From positions 1,612,001 to 1,676,000 of the forward strand of contig NZ_CP039247.1 of the NCBI RefSeq assembly GCF_004795735.1: a DNA stretch of 64,000 nt, written 5' to 3'. Positions 18,532 to 29,017 of the stretch are shown here, in pieces; position 1 is the first letter of the stretch; every line of letters begins with the position of its first letter. The notes beneath the pieces are model-generated. The model was given only the letters and a program-made list of their open reading frames with translations. It was not told the DNA's origin and ran no database searches. Source of the DNA: Corynebacterium endometrii (GTDB lineage: Bacteria; Actinomycetota; Actinomycetes; Mycobacteriales; Mycobacteriaceae). Position numbers and translations under genes: made by a program.

Positions 18532-19137
18532 TTACAGAGCTCCCTTGGTGGACGGGATGCCGTTTACGCGTGGATCGGATTCGGTGGCCTGGCGCAGGGC
18601 CCGAGCCACCGCCTTGTACTCGGCTTCCGTGATGTGGTGGGGATCGCGTCCGTAGCGAACGTTGACGTGGAGGGTCACGCCGGAATGGGTGGCGAAGGTC
18701 TCGAAGAAATGACGGTTGATCACGGTCGCATAGTGACCGCCAATGAGCTGCCACTCCATGTTCTCCGGCTCGCCGTTCATCACGAAATAAGGGCGGCCGG
18801 AAATATCTACTACTGCCTCGACTAGGGACTCGTCCATCGGCAGCAGCTGGGAGCCGAAACGGCGAATCCCAGACTTTGTGCCCAGGGCCTCCGCGAAGGC
18901 CTTGCCCAACACAATCGCGGTATCTTCCACCGTATGGTGCGCGTCCACCTCAATGTCGCCGTGCGCCTGGACCTTAAGGTCGAAGGAGCCGTGAGTGGCA
19001 AAGGCGGTGAGCATGTGGTCAAAAAACGGCAGGCCGGTGGAAATTTCTGATACACCGGTGCCGTCAAGGTTGACCTCGATGGCAATCTGAGATTCGGACG
19101 TGGCGCGCTCGGCGCGGCCAATGCGGGCGTCATGCAT
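18532..19137 (-). CDS. hisB: imidazoleglycerol-phosphate dehydratase
   Basis: Sixth step of histidine synthesis; monofunctional Mn2+-dependent dehydratase of 201 residues without the HisN phosphatase domain of enterobacteria. Metal-binding histidine clusters are seen as [13 protein letters not shown] (about 38-50), [14 protein letters not shown] (about 65-78) and [16 protein letters not shown] (about 145-160), with the late [21 protein letters not shown] lies ten bases before the ATG. Five bases separate it from hisC. Confidence 0.97.
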   Translation of the reverse strand: MHDARIGRAERATSESQIAIEVNLDGTGVSEISTGLPFFDHMLTAFATHGSFDLKVQAHGDIEVDAHHTVEDTAIVLGKAFAEALGTKSGIRRFGSQLLPMDESLVEAVVDISGRPYFVMNGEPENMEWQLIGGHYATVINRHFFETFATHSGVTLHVNVRYGRDPHHITEAEYKAVARALRQATESDPRVNGIPSTKGAL

Positions 19138-19142
19138 GATAT

Positions 19143-20288
<1,146 letters not shown>

Positions 20289-20319
20289 TTAGGCAAATCT
20301 CTTTAAATCTCGGGTGGTT

Positions 20320-21630
20320 CTATGCGTCCTCGAAGCGGGCCTTGATGGCCTCACCGTGGGCCGGCAGGTGCTCCGCATCGGCGAAGTTCACCACGTGCTG
20401 GGCTATTTCTTCCAAAGCGTCCTTGTCATATTCGATGAGGTTGACCGGGCGCAGGAAGGTGTGGGTGCTTAGGCCGGAGCTAAAGCGCGCGGTGCCGGAG
20501 GTAGGCAGCACGTGGTTGGATCCCGCGGAGTAATCCCCCAGCGGAACCGGCGAGTAGTCACCCACGAAGATAGCGCCCGCGTGCCGGATGCGCTCCGCCA
20601 CGGTGCGCGCGTTCCGGGTGTGCACCTCAAGGTGTTCCGCGGCGTAGGCATCCGCCACCCGGATGGCCGCGTTGACGTCATCCACCAAGACGATTCCGGA
20701 TTGCTTTCCGGTAAGCGCCTCCGCCACGCGCTCCTTATTCTCCGTCACGCCGTAGCGAGCCTCGACCTCCTTGTTCACCGCCGCGGCGAATTCCTCCGAG
20801 TCGGTAATCAGCACCGAGGCGGCCATCGGGTCATGCTCCGCCTGGGAGATCAGGTCATAAGCCACATAGACCGGGTTGGCTGAATCATCGGCGATGATGG
20901 CAATTTCAGTAGGGCCCGCCTCGGAATCAATGCCCACCACCCCGTTGACCAAGCGCTTTGCGGCGGTGACAAAGATGTTTCCGGGGCCGGTGACCATATC
21001 CACCGGCTCAAGCCCCTGGGCATCATCGCCATAGGCCAGCAGGGCCACCGCCTGGGCGCCACCCACGGCCCAGACCTCAGTTATGCCCAAGATGTGGCAG
21101 GTGGCAAGCACCACCGGGTGCGGCTGACCGCCGAACTCCTTCTGCGGCGGCGTAGCCACCACGAGGCTGTCCACCCCGGCCTCCTGCGCCGGAACGGTGT
21201 TCATGATGACGGAAGATGGATACACGGCCTTGCCGCCCGGAACGTACAGGCCCACGCGTTCTACGGGGGAAAAGACCTCCGTCACGGTGGCGCCGTATCC
21301 CAAGGAAGTGGTGTGGGACTCCGGTTTCTGCTCGCGGTGGACCTTGCGCACGCGCGCGATGGATTCCTCGATAGCCTCACGGACGGCGGGCTCCAGGCTC
21401 TCAACCGAGGCCTCTAGTTCCGCCTCGCTGACGCGGACCGCGGCCGGGCGCACGCCATCAAACTGCTCACCGTAATCGAGGGCGGCCTGGGCCCCCGCCT
21501 CCCGGACCTTGTCCACGATGGGCGCCACGGTTCCCAGTACCGCGTTGACGTCTACTCCACCGCGCGGCAAGACTCGGCGCAAGTGGGATGTGGTGAGTTT
21601 CGAGTCGCGCATATCGATGGTTTGCAACAT
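20320..21630 (-). CDS. hisD: histidinol dehydrogenase
   Basis: Zn2+- and NAD-dependent four-electron oxidation of histidinol to histidine, 436 residues, first gene of the his operon. Signature blocks are [16 protein letters not shown] (about 130-145), [11 protein letters not shown], and [10 protein letters not shown] with metal-binding Q and [13 protein letters not shown] and [15 protein letters not shown] follow. The ATG at 21630 follows GGAGG at ten bases, and this ribosome site lies in a small hairpin. The cluster lacks hisG and hisE, which corynebacteria keep elsewhere. Confidence 0.97.
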   Translation of the reverse strand: MLQTIDMRDSKLTTSHLRRVLPRGGVDVNAVLGTVAPIVDKVREAGAQAALDYGEQFDGVRPAAVRVSEAELEASVESLEPAVREAIEESIARVRKVHREQKPESHTTSLGYGATVTEVFSPVERVGLYVPGGKAVYPSSVIMNTVPAQEAGVDSLVVATPPQKEFGGQPHPVVLATCHILGITEVWAVGGAQAVALLAYGDDAQGLEPVDMVTGPGNIFVTAAKRLVNGVVGIDSEAGPTEIAIIADDSANPVYVAYDLISQAEHDPMAASVLITDSEEFAAAVNKEVEARYGVTENKERVAEALTGKQSGIVLVDDVNAAIRVADAYAAEHLEVHTRNARTVAERIRHAGAIFVGDYSPVPLGDYSAGSNHVLPTSGTARFSSGLSTHTFLRPVNLIEYDKDALEEIAQHVVNFADAEHLPAHGEAIKARFEDA

Positions 21631-21944
21631 GGTGTGGGCACCTCCAAGGTGATCTGGGCTCTGTGCGCTTCCATTTTAGGGTAGATGTCTGCCATCAAAG
21701 ACAATAAGGGCCGGATTTCCCCTTTTTAAGGCCTAAACCGCGTTCACTCGCGCACCACGAGCGGCCCTAGGGCGCACACGGCGGGGCGGCTGTATCCCTT
21801 ATCCGCTCTCCCCTACAGCCGCCGAGGTTAGGCTGGTCGCGGCGGGGTAACCTAGACTTATACGCTCGTAGAATATCAGGCACAAGCGCAGTCCCCCGTT
21901 GGCCTTTTAACCGGCCCGCCTGGGTCTGCATGAAGGAGGGATCC
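21631..21944. promoter_or_regulatory. divergent promoter region hisD / YbjN-type gene
   Basis: On the minus strand TAAAAT (21673-21678) is a good -10 for hisD and predicts a leader of only about 36 bases. That leader contains CACCT-N3-AGGTG (21638-21650), which folds over the ribosome site GGAGG. No T-box consensus, histidine-rich leader peptide or terminator is present. On the plus strand TAGAAT (21869-21874) could be the -10 of the rightward gene. The remainder has no gene. Confidence 0.5.
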
Positions 21945-22922
21945 ATGGATTCGACTATCCCTGGGTTTCCCCCGACCCCGGTGACCATGCTGCGGCTGGT
22001 TGCCGCCGTCAAGCGCCTGGATCTTGAGTATTCGTTTAGCAATATCGACTCCGCCGACCCTCGCCTCATCATCAGCCACGCCGATGGATCCCGCACCACC
22101 ATTCAGCTCGAAATCGAGCCCCGGGAGCGCGGAATCATGACCCTTAGCCTGCCCGGCTCCGTGAGCTTTGACCGCTTGCCTCAGTTGACCCGATTCGTCA
22201 ACGATTGGAACCGTGACTGCATCTCCCCGACGCTGGTAATCGATGTATCCAACATGGATGCCGTCACCCTATGGGGCCGCACCACGCTGGAAGCCGCCGC
22301 AGGGCTGAGCGATTCCCAGTTAGATACCAGCATTGCCCACGCCATGGGCACCACGGCGGTGCTGTCCAATGCGCTGGCGGTTGAGTTCCCCGGCTTACTG
22401 ACCACCGACGCCTCCATCGCCTCCCGCGTCCGCAACGCAGGGCCGGCGCACAGGGAAGATTCCCTCCTACCCACCGCCTCCAGCCTTCCCCGCGAAGTCA
22501 CCGTGGAGCGCATCCGTGACGCGCTGTTTTCCATGGGCGTAGGCAGGGTCAGCGAGATCCCTGGGATCGGGGTGTCCACCCGGATCAATGGCATGGGGTT
22601 TATGTTCCTGCTCGATAACGGCCCCACCTTCATCGCAAAGGGCAGCTGGGATACCAACCTTGAACCGGCGGATTTCACCCGCATGTTTTTAGTCTGCAAT
22701 GACTTCAACCGGGATTCCCACCTAGCCGCCGCTTTCTGCCACCTCAATGATGACGGGCTGCAGGTTCGCATGGACGCTACGGTGCCCATTGCCGAAGGCC
22801 TCAACGATGAGCAACTCACCGCGATCGTCGCAACAACCATCCGCGAGCTCCTCACGGGCGCGGACCACTTAGCGCAGCAAGCAGGCGGCGTTAGCCCGGT
22901 GACCTGGCCAGAGGAAGACTGA
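21945..22922 (+). CDS. YbjN-domain-containing protein (two tandem domains)
   Basis: A 325-residue soluble protein that I read as two YbjN-like (PF10722-type) units. The first spans about residues 10-150 (VTMLRLVAAVKRL to FVNDWNRDC and later), the second about 185-315 (VTVERIRDALFSMG, ADFTRMFLVCNDFNRD). The repeated pattern N-D-(W/F)-N-R is typical of the family, which resembles type III secretion chaperones and has no proven function in actinobacteria. The start at 21945 has an ideal AAGGAGGG six bases upstream; the earlier ATG at 21930 precedes that site and is rejected. Divergent from hisD. Confidence 0.75.
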   Translation: MDSTIPGFPPTPVTMLRLVAAVKRLDLEYSFSNIDSADPRLIISHADGSRTTIQLEIEPRERGIMTLSLPGSVSFDRLPQLTRFVNDWNRDCISPTLVIDVSNMDAVTLWGRTTLEAAAGLSDSQLDTSIAHAMGTTAVLSNALAVEFPGLLTTDASIASRVRNAGPAHREDSLLPTASSLPREVTVERIRDALFSMGVGRVSEIPGIGVSTRINGMGFMFLLDNGPTFIAKGSWDTNLEPADFTRMFLVCNDFNRDSHLAAAFCHLNDDGLQVRMDATVPIAEGLNDEQLTAIVATTIRELLTGADHLAQQAGGVSPVTWPEED

Positions 22923-22954
22923 CCCCGCCTCTTGGCCGCCGGAAGGCCTCGGCG

Positions 22955-23446
22955 TCACCACTCCTCGTCGCCGGCCACGAAGACCGCGCACCAGTAGGTA
23001 AGGGCCGCGACGAACGGGGCTACGAGCCACGCCACACCAGGGGCCATCTGCGGCACAAAGTCCTCACTGATGCCCGGATCCTCCGGGAAACTACTAGCGG
23101 TGGCCCCGCCCATCACGAAGAACGCAAAAGCCCCCAGCGCCGCGACCGCGGTAACCCACATCAGCGAACCGAACCCCCGGCGCGAGGGGTTCTTCAGGTA
23201 GGCAATCAGCGCCAAGATAGCGGCCACGACGCCCGTGATGATGGCGAAGGTAATGAAGGATACGAACTCAACATTGTCTGGGCCGGTCAAAACGTAGGCC
23301 CCATCGTCGCGGACCATCGCGGTCATCGTTGGGCGAAGCAAACCCCACACGGCGCCCACCACGCTGAACATTATGAGCCCCAACGCCAGAACCCCCGCAC
23401 CGAATCCAAAGGTGCGGGGGACTGAAAGAGTCTTAGTCTTAGCCAC
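22955..23446 (-). CDS. DUF2567-like membrane protein
   Basis: A 163-residue integral membrane protein with four predicted helices (about 13-35, 63-85, 95-117 and 135-157). A periplasmic segment between the first two contains MVRDDGAYVLTGPDNVEF. Helix number and this loop resemble the actinobacterial DUF2567 family, which has no known role. It lies downstream of the lipoprotein gene at 23500, with 53 bases between, and may share its transcript. Confidence 0.7.
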   Translation of the reverse strand: MAKTKTLSVPRTFGFGAGVLALGLIMFSVVGAVWGLLRPTMTAMVRDDGAYVLTGPDNVEFVSFITFAIITGVVAAILALIAYLKNPSRRGFGSLMWVTAVAALGAFAFFVMGGATASSFPEDPGISEDFVPQMAPGVAWLVAPFVAALTYWCAVFVAGDEEW

Positions 23447-23499
23447 GAGCCAACAATAACCGAATCGAGAGCATCATCCCTAACGGGTTGCGAATGGTT

Positions 23500-24201
23500 C
23501 TACTGACAGAACTTCCACTCACCGCCCTCACGCTCAAAGCGCATGGTGGACGTTTCCTGTCCGCCACCAGAGGCCACCACTACGGTTGCGGAGGCTACGT
23601 CACCGTCTACACGGACGTCATTGAGGGATTCAACGTTGGTCTGGGACCAATTAACACCCAAGCTATCTAGCGGGATGTCCGGAATGGAATTGTAGTCATA
23701 TGTCCTCAGGTCCTCTTCCTGGGCGTCTAGCACGCGCTGGCAGGTATGGGCCGGCACGTATTCTGAGAACTCGCGCAACGTGGTAGTGGCGTAGAGCCCC
23801 TGGCTCACGGCCATAAGCGCATCAATGGTGGCCTGGTCCGCTTGCTGACCGCCCTCCAGCGGCTGGCCCTCCGCGCTTCCCGGCGAGGCGGGCTGCCCCT
23901 CGAATGGATTGGCCATAGTCTGCGGCGTCTGCTCCCCACCTGCCGGCGGAGCCGCGGGCGGGTTATCGGCCTCGCCGCTGGGCTGCGGTTTAGGCTCCGC
24001 GTCCTCGGAAGCCGGGGCGGAGGAGGCTGCGGCCGCCTTCTTCTCGGCGTCCTGGGCGCTCCCTTCACCCGACGGCGCGGCCGCGGTTGTGGAAGTCACG
24101 GTAGTGGAGCCCGCTGCGGCGTCCTCCTCAGAGCCACAGGCGGCAAGCGTCAGCGACGCTCCAAGGGCGATGGCAATGACGGACTTCTTGGCGGTGTTCA
24201 T
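23500..24201 (-). CDS. putative lipoprotein with acidic/proline-rich linker
   Basis: A 233-residue secreted protein. Residues 1-21 form a lipoprotein signal ending in the lipobox LAAC at about 18-21, so Lgt and LspA should process it. A low-complexity linker rich in A, P, E and G runs to about residue 110. A folded C-terminal domain of about 120 residues (NTF2-like size, with VDGDVASATVVVASGGG and ending FEREGGEWKFCQ) follows. The two late cysteines could form a disulfide. AGGAGAC precedes the ATG. Function unknown; the lipoprotein at 45204 has the same plan. Confidence 0.8.
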   Translation of the reverse strand: MNTAKKSVIAIALGASLTLAACGSEEDAAAGSTTVTSTTAAAPSGEGSAQDAEKKAAAASSAPASEDAEPKPQPSGEADNPPAAPPAGGEQTPQTMANPFEGQPASPGSAEGQPLEGGQQADQATIDALMAVSQGLYATTTLREFSEYVPAHTCQRVLDAQEEDLRTYDYNSIPDIPLDSLGVNWSQTNVESLNDVRVDGDVASATVVVASGGGQETSTMRFEREGGEWKFCQ

Positions 24202-24704
24202 TGGATAAAATGTCTCCTGTAATTTTCTAGGATGGCTGCAGCGCAGTGTTCACGGGGTGCCATGGGGTGCGCCCGCTACCGCGATGCCACGCTCAGTATG
24301 ATTGGCGGCCCGATGCTCAGGGCCCCGGGACCTTAACGCCCATCGGGGATGACGGGGGTTATTGCCCCGCACCCTCCTAGGCCTGCAGTCTTGACCGGCT
24401 TCACGCCCGCGGCGCCTCACTGATCGATACTGAAACTAGATATCCGGCGGTATTGTGCTGCTCATCCTAACAAGCCAACGATGGATACTTGGTGATGGAA
24501 CCCTTGAAACTTCCTGTGAAGAAACATTCGCCTTTCTTTAAATCCCTTCCAGCGGCAACCCCTTTTCCCAATCCCCACGTCTGCCAAGCCCCATTTCCGC
24601 CGCCGGGGCACTGGCGCCTGTGTCCGAGTCGCAAGGGGTGCGGATAGGGCTGCGGCGGCACACTCGGTGCGCGGAATTTCCCGCCTTTTATTATGCTTGG
24701 GCGA
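24202..24704. other. 503-base intergenic region before glgX
   Basis: I see no convincing gene here. The left part holds the promoter and leader of the minus-strand lipoprotein (CATACT near 24295 on the minus strand is a possible -10). Several GC-rich inverted segments occur around 24290-24365, including GGGG-N-CCCC pairs, but none is a clear terminator. The right end carries the glgX -10. A minus frame at 24467-24730 has unlike codon use and no ribosome site, so I do not annotate it. Confidence 0.5.
24692..24697 (+). promoter_or_regulatory. -10 element TATGCT of glgX
   Basis: TATGCT is separated by seven bases from the ATG at 24705, the same arrangement as at the prpF-like gene. It argues for a leaderless glgX transcript and against the in-frame ATG at 24693, which lies inside the hexamer. 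Confidence 0.55.
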
Positions 24705-26894
24705 ATGAGTGAAAAAACGCAGTCTGCCATCCAGGTTTGGCCTGGCTCTTCCTACCCACTGGGTTCCACCTATGACGGCTCAGGTACTAACTTCGCCATC
24801 TTTTCTGAGGCAGCGGAAAAGGTTGAACTGTGCCTGATCGATGAGGACGGAACCGAGCAGCGCGTTGAACTTACCGAGGTTCACGCCCACGTATTCCATG
24901 GCTACCTCCCGGGTGTTGGCCCGGGCCAGCGCTACGGTTACCGCGTCCACGGCACCTATGACCCGGATCGTGGCCTGCGCTGCGACCCGTCCAAGATCTT
25001 GGTGGATCCGTACGCCCGCGCCTTCGACGGAGAGTTTGACGGCGACGCGTCCCTGTACTCCTATGACATTTTCGCCGAAGAACAGGGCACCGGCCGCAAT
25101 GAAGAGGACTCCCTGGGCCACACCATGCTCTCCGTCGTGGTCAACCCGTTTTTCGATTGGGGCGATACCCACCGTCCACACACCCCTGAGAACGAGACCG
25201 TAGTCTACGAGGCCCACGTCAAGGGCATGACCATGACGCACCCGGACGTGCCCGAGGAGATCCGCGGTACGTACTTGGGCATGGCCCATCCAAAGGTGGT
25301 TCAGTACTTCAAGGATCTTGGCGTTACCGCGGTCGAGCTTCTGCCGGTGCACCAGTTCCTGCAGGATGACCGCCTGCGTGAGCTAGGCCTGCGCAACTAC
25401 TGGGGCTACAACACCTTCGGCTTCTTCGCCCCACACCAGGACTACTCCTCCGCCAAGAAGCCTGGGGACGTGGTCAATGAGTTTAAGACCATGGTCCGCG
25501 CCTACCACGACGCCGGAATCGAGATCATCCTCGATGTGGTCTACAACCACACCGCCGAGGGCAACCACCTGGGCCCAACCATCGCCTTCCGCGGCATCGA
25601 TAACTTTGCCTACTACCGGCCGGTGGAGGGCGATGAGGCGCACTACATGGACTACACGGGCTGCGGTAACTCCCTCAACGTGCGCCACCCACACACCCTG
25701 CAGCTGATCATGGATTCCCTGCGCTACTGGGTTACGGAAATGCGGGTGGACGGCTTCCGCTTCGACCTGGCCTCCACCCTGGCCCGCGAGCTGGAGGACG
25801 TGGATAAGCTCGCTACCTTCTTCGACCTGGTGCAGCAGGATCCCGTGGTTTCGCAGGTCAAGCTGATCGCCGAGCCTTGGGACATTGGATTCAACGGCTA
25901 CCAGGTGGGCAACTTCCCCCCAATCTGGAGCGAATGGAACGGCAAGTACCGCGACACGGTTCGCGATTTCTGGCGCGGGCAACCGGCCACCCTGGGCGAG
26001 TTTGCCTCACGCATCACCGGCTCTTCGGACCTGTACGGCAACAATGACCGCCGTCCCACCGCGTCCATCAACTTCATCACCGCTCATGATGGGTTCACCC
26101 TCAATGACCTGGTGTCCTACAACGAAAAGCACAACGAGGAAAACCAGGAGGACTCCCGCGACGGCGAGTCCCACAACCGCTCATGGAACATGGGGGTTGA
26201 GGGTCCAACCGATGACGAAGAGATTCTGAAGCTGCGCCGCCGCCAGATGCGAAACTTCCTCACCACCCTCATCCTGTCCCAGGGCACCCCAATGCTCGCC
26301 CACGGCGATGAGATGGCAAGGACCCAAAACGGCAACAATAACGTCTACTGCCAGGACAATGAGATTTCCTGGATGGACTGGGAATCCCTCAAGGAGGAAA
26401 AGCGCGCCCGCCTTCACCTGTTTACCAAGCGCCTGCTGAAGATCCGCAAGGAGCACCCGGTCTTCCGCCGACAGCGCTTCCTAGCCGGTGGCCCGCTGGG
26501 GGCTGACGTGCGCGAGCGCGATATCGCGTGGCTGGTCCCTGACGGCCGCCTGATGAACCAGGGCGACTGGGACAATGACTTTGGCAAGTCCGTCATGGTG
26601 TACCTCAACGGCAACGCGATCACCGAGCTGACTGATCGCGGCGAGCGCATCGTGGATGACTCCTTCATCATGATCTTCAATGCGCACTCCGATGAGATTG
26701 AGTTCACATTGCCCCCCGAGGAATTCGGCGCGAAGTGGATCATCATGGTGGATACCGCTCACTCCGGCGGCTACCCGTCCGAGGACACTTTCATCGACGC
26801 AAAGGGTACCCTGAAGGTTCCTGCGCACTCCTCGATGATCCTGAAGCAGGTTGAACCACCTGTCCATGAGGATGACGCTCACCCTGCAGAATAA
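24705..26894 (+). CDS. glgX: glycogen debranching enzyme GlgX
   Basis: Hydrolyses alpha-1,6 branches of phosphorylase-limit glycogen, working with GlgP. The 729-residue protein has an N-terminal CBM48 domain (about 10-110, GTNFAIFSEAAEKVELCL). A GH13 barrel follows with VYNHTAEGNH, DGFRFDLAST (nucleophile Asp), LIAEPWDIG (acid Glu) and INFITAHDGFTLNDLVSY. A C-terminal beta domain completes it. The signature set is that of bacterial GlgX/TreX. Downstream the exonuclease gene begins after 27 bases. Confidence 0.95.
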   Translation: MSEKTQSAIQVWPGSSYPLGSTYDGSGTNFAIFSEAAEKVELCLIDEDGTEQRVELTEVHAHVFHGYLPGVGPGQRYGYRVHGTYDPDRGLRCDPSKILVDPYARAFDGEFDGDASLYSYDIFAEEQGTGRNEEDSLGHTMLSVVVNPFFDWGDTHRPHTPENETVVYEAHVKGMTMTHPDVPEEIRGTYLGMAHPKVVQYFKDLGVTAVELLPVHQFLQDDRLRELGLRNYWGYNTFGFFAPHQDYSSAKKPGDVVNEFKTMVRAYHDAGIEIILDVVYNHTAEGNHLGPTIAFRGIDNFAYYRPVEGDEAHYMDYTGCGNSLNVRHPHTLQLIMDSLRYWVTEMRVDGFRFDLASTLARELEDVDKLATFFDLVQQDPVVSQVKLIAEPWDIGFNGYQVGNFPPIWSEWNGKYRDTVRDFWRGQPATLGEFASRITGSSDLYGNNDRRPTASINFITAHDGFTLNDLVSYNEKHNEENQEDSRDGESHNRSWNMGVEGPTDDEEILKLRRRQMRNFLTTLILSQGTPMLAHGDEMARTQNGNNNVYCQDNEISWMDWESLKEEKRARLHLFTKRLLKIRKEHPVFRRQRFLAGGPLGADVRERDIAWLVPDGRLMNQGDWDNDFGKSVMVYLNGNAITELTDRGERIVDDSFIMIFNAHSDEIEFTLPPEEFGAKWIIMVDTAHSGGYPSEDTFIDAKGTLKVPAHSSMILKQVEPPVHEDDAHPAE

Positions 26895-26921
26895 CCTTTA
26901 GTTGAAAGGCGTCTAACCCCA

Positions 26922-28313
26922 GTGACTGTTCAAGCCCACGGTGCCACGATTGATATCACAGCTGATTCGGTAGTGATATCCCGCTCCCTGCTGTCCGTCT
27001 GCCTCGGCGGCCGGCCACAGGATGTGGTCCCCTTAAGCTCGATTACTGGGGTTAGCGCTACCCAGCCAGGCTCCGCCACCCCCGGTTCCTTGCTCCTTGA
27101 GGGCGCCGGCGTCACCGTTGCCTTCGCACCAAACCAGGATGCCGAGGCATGCGCGGCGCTCATCCGCTCCGCCCAGCGTGGCGAGGCACCTTCCGCGGGT
27201 CCGCTGTCCGCGGGCAAGGTAGCGGGTCTGGATTTCACCGCCGTGGACGTGGAGACCGCCAACGGCAACTGGGGGTCCATCTGCCAAATTGGCGCGGTCC
27301 GCTTCCGCGATGGCGAGGAGACTGACGCCGCGACGTGGCTGTGCAAGCCGCCGGCGGGAATCGACAATTTCGATGATCTCAACATCGGCATCCATGGCAT
27401 CAAGCCCGAGGATGTGGCAGACGCCCCGGATTTTGCCACCGTTGCCGCGGAGTTTAAGCAGTTTCTGGGAGAGGACACCTTCGTTGCGCATAACGCGCAG
27501 TTCGATTCCACGGCGCTGCATTTGGCGCACCTCGCGGCCGGGATCCCCTCCCCCGCCCTCTCTTTCACCTGCTCGCTTGCCCTGGCCCGCCACGCGTCCA
27601 AACTGGGCGTTATTAACGTGGCGAACCACAAGCTTCCCACCGTCGCCGCCGCGGTGGGCTTGGACAAGTTCAAGCACCACGACGCGTGCGAGGATGCCCG
27701 CGCGGCCGGTCACATCATCTCCGGCCTGGCCCGCGGCCTCGACTTCGAGGGGACCATCACGGGCCTCTTTGAGTCCCAGGGATTTACCGTGGGTTCAATA
27801 AACGGCGACGCGGTCATGCCCGTCCTCCGCGCCGCAACCGCGCCGAATACCGCCGCCGATCTTGGCGCCGGGACGGATTTCCGCGACCATTCCTCAACCG
27901 CGTCCGGCCGGTCCCGGAAGCCGGCCGCGGGGAAAACCGCCGCGAAGAAGTCCGGTGCCAAAAACTCCTCCCGCCCCGCCCCATGGCAGTCCGTGGCCAC
28001 CCCGGATACCATTCCAGACCCTAATCCGGACGCGGATCCGTCCAACCCTTTCTTCGGGCAGAACGTGACCCTGACCGGTGACTTCGATCCGTTCGATAAG
28101 GGCCTGCTGTGGAGCGCGATTGCCGAGCGCGGCGGCCAGATCGGAAAGAATGTCACCAAAAAGACCACCATCTTGGTCCTGGGCACCTGGGCAACTAAGA
28201 CCTCCAAGGAAAAACGCGCGGAGGAACTCATTTCCAAGGGCCAGAGCATCGAGCTCATGCCTTCAGAAAAGCTCTTCGAGCTCCTTGGTCTTGAACTTGA
28301 GCCACCGTTTTAA
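26922..28313 (+). CDS. DEDDh exonuclease with BRCT domain (DnaQ-like)
   Basis: A 463-residue protein of three parts. Residues 1-90 are a small beta-rich domain (TIDITADSVVISRSLLSV) that resembles DUF4429/PH-like modules. Residues about 100-265 are a DnaQ-type 3'-5' exonuclease with VDVETANG, FVAHNAQFDS and HHDACEDARAAGH, giving all DEDDh acidic residues and the histidine. A Pro/Ala/Lys linker leads to a BRCT domain (about 375-455, VTLTGDF, GGQIGKNVTKKTTILVLG). It resembles polymerase III epsilon-like proteins of actinobacteria, with a likely DNA repair or proofreading role. GTG start; GAAAGG upstream. Confidence 0.88.
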   Translation: MTVQAHGATIDITADSVVISRSLLSVCLGGRPQDVVPLSSITGVSATQPGSATPGSLLLEGAGVTVAFAPNQDAEACAALIRSAQRGEAPSAGPLSAGKVAGLDFTAVDVETANGNWGSICQIGAVRFRDGEETDAATWLCKPPAGIDNFDDLNIGIHGIKPEDVADAPDFATVAAEFKQFLGEDTFVAHNAQFDSTALHLAHLAAGIPSPALSFTCSLALARHASKLGVINVANHKLPTVAAAVGLDKFKHHDACEDARAAGHIISGLARGLDFEGTITGLFESQGFTVGSINGDAVMPVLRAATAPNTAADLGAGTDFRDHSSTASGRSRKPAAGKTAAKKSGAKNSSRPAPWQSVATPDTIPDPNPDADPSNPFFGQNVTLTGDFDPFDKGLLWSAIAERGGQIGKNVTKKTTILVLGTWATKTSKEKRAEELISKGQSIELMPSEKLFELLGLELEPPF

Positions 28314-28410
28314 GGGTTTTTAAGCTGCCCCCGGGAACCGTTGGGGCCTTTCAACAGTCCAATAAAGGTAGAAACGTTTACCCTTATCATGCGTACTGGA
28401 AGGCCCTATC

Positions 28411-28992
28411 ATGCACGCTATTCCTCTACTTGTGCCGTCCACGCGGGATTACCACCCCGAGCCGGATTCGGGCCAACTCGCCTCCCTAAACCTATCGGAC
28501 TCCGCGTCCATGATCCTGGCCAAGCCGGATGATGCCTACGCCCCGGTTTCACTGCACGAGCTCGCCTCCCTCGGCCTGCAGGTGCGTCAGGCCTGGGACG
28601 AGGCGGCGGCCGGCATGATACGGGCCTCCACGGGTCAACTGGGCATCCAGTTCTTTACCCGCAGCGCGTCCTACCTTCTGGGGCACGCCGCTCGCGCCGG
28701 ACTTCAGCTCCACACCAAAAGCGCTCCAGTATCGTCCTGGTTTGCGCATCCCCGTACCTTCTCCATCCTGGACGGGCACCTAAAGCAGCAGCTGGGAACG
28801 GAATTAGTCTTTTATTTCGTCACGGACGCGAACACGGTCTTTGCTTTCCCCGAATCCAATCTGAAGATTGTCGATCTGCTCTACCAGGCGGTCGAACGGC
28901 GCTTCGGCCCCGTCCTGTTCCCAAAGCCTCTATTATGGGCTAACGGATTCCCCTATTCCTTCACCCCGTCCGTGGGGAGAAATGTGGCCTAG
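28411..28992 (+). CDS. conserved hypothetical protein, 193 aa
   Basis: Not a family I recognise. It is soluble, without signal peptide or membrane helices, and starts MHAIPLLVPSTRDYHPEP. A predicted alpha/beta body includes TELVFYFVTDANTVFAFPE and a C-terminal aromatic stretch LLWANGFPYSFTPS. GGAAGG lies seven bases before the ATG. It ends 25 bases before the alarmone synthetase gene, with which it probably forms an operon, so a link to stress physiology is possible. Confidence 0.65.
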   Translation: MHAIPLLVPSTRDYHPEPDSGQLASLNLSDSASMILAKPDDAYAPVSLHELASLGLQVRQAWDEAAAGMIRASTGQLGIQFFTRSASYLLGHAARAGLQLHTKSAPVSSWFAHPRTFSILDGHLKQQLGTELVFYFVTDANTVFAFPESNLKIVDLLYQAVERRFGPVLFPKPLLWANGFPYSFTPSVGRNVA

Positions 28993-29017
28993 ACACGCAG
29001 CAGAAGGAGCGTTCCCA

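Noticed and set aside
21631..21945. T-box or histidine leader peptide for the his operon
   Set aside because: No AGGGTGG-type core and no run of histidine codons in a short frame; only a small hairpin is visible.
24467..24730. Minus-strand frame upstream of glgX
   Set aside because: Overlaps the glgX start and promoter, unusual composition, and no ribosome site.
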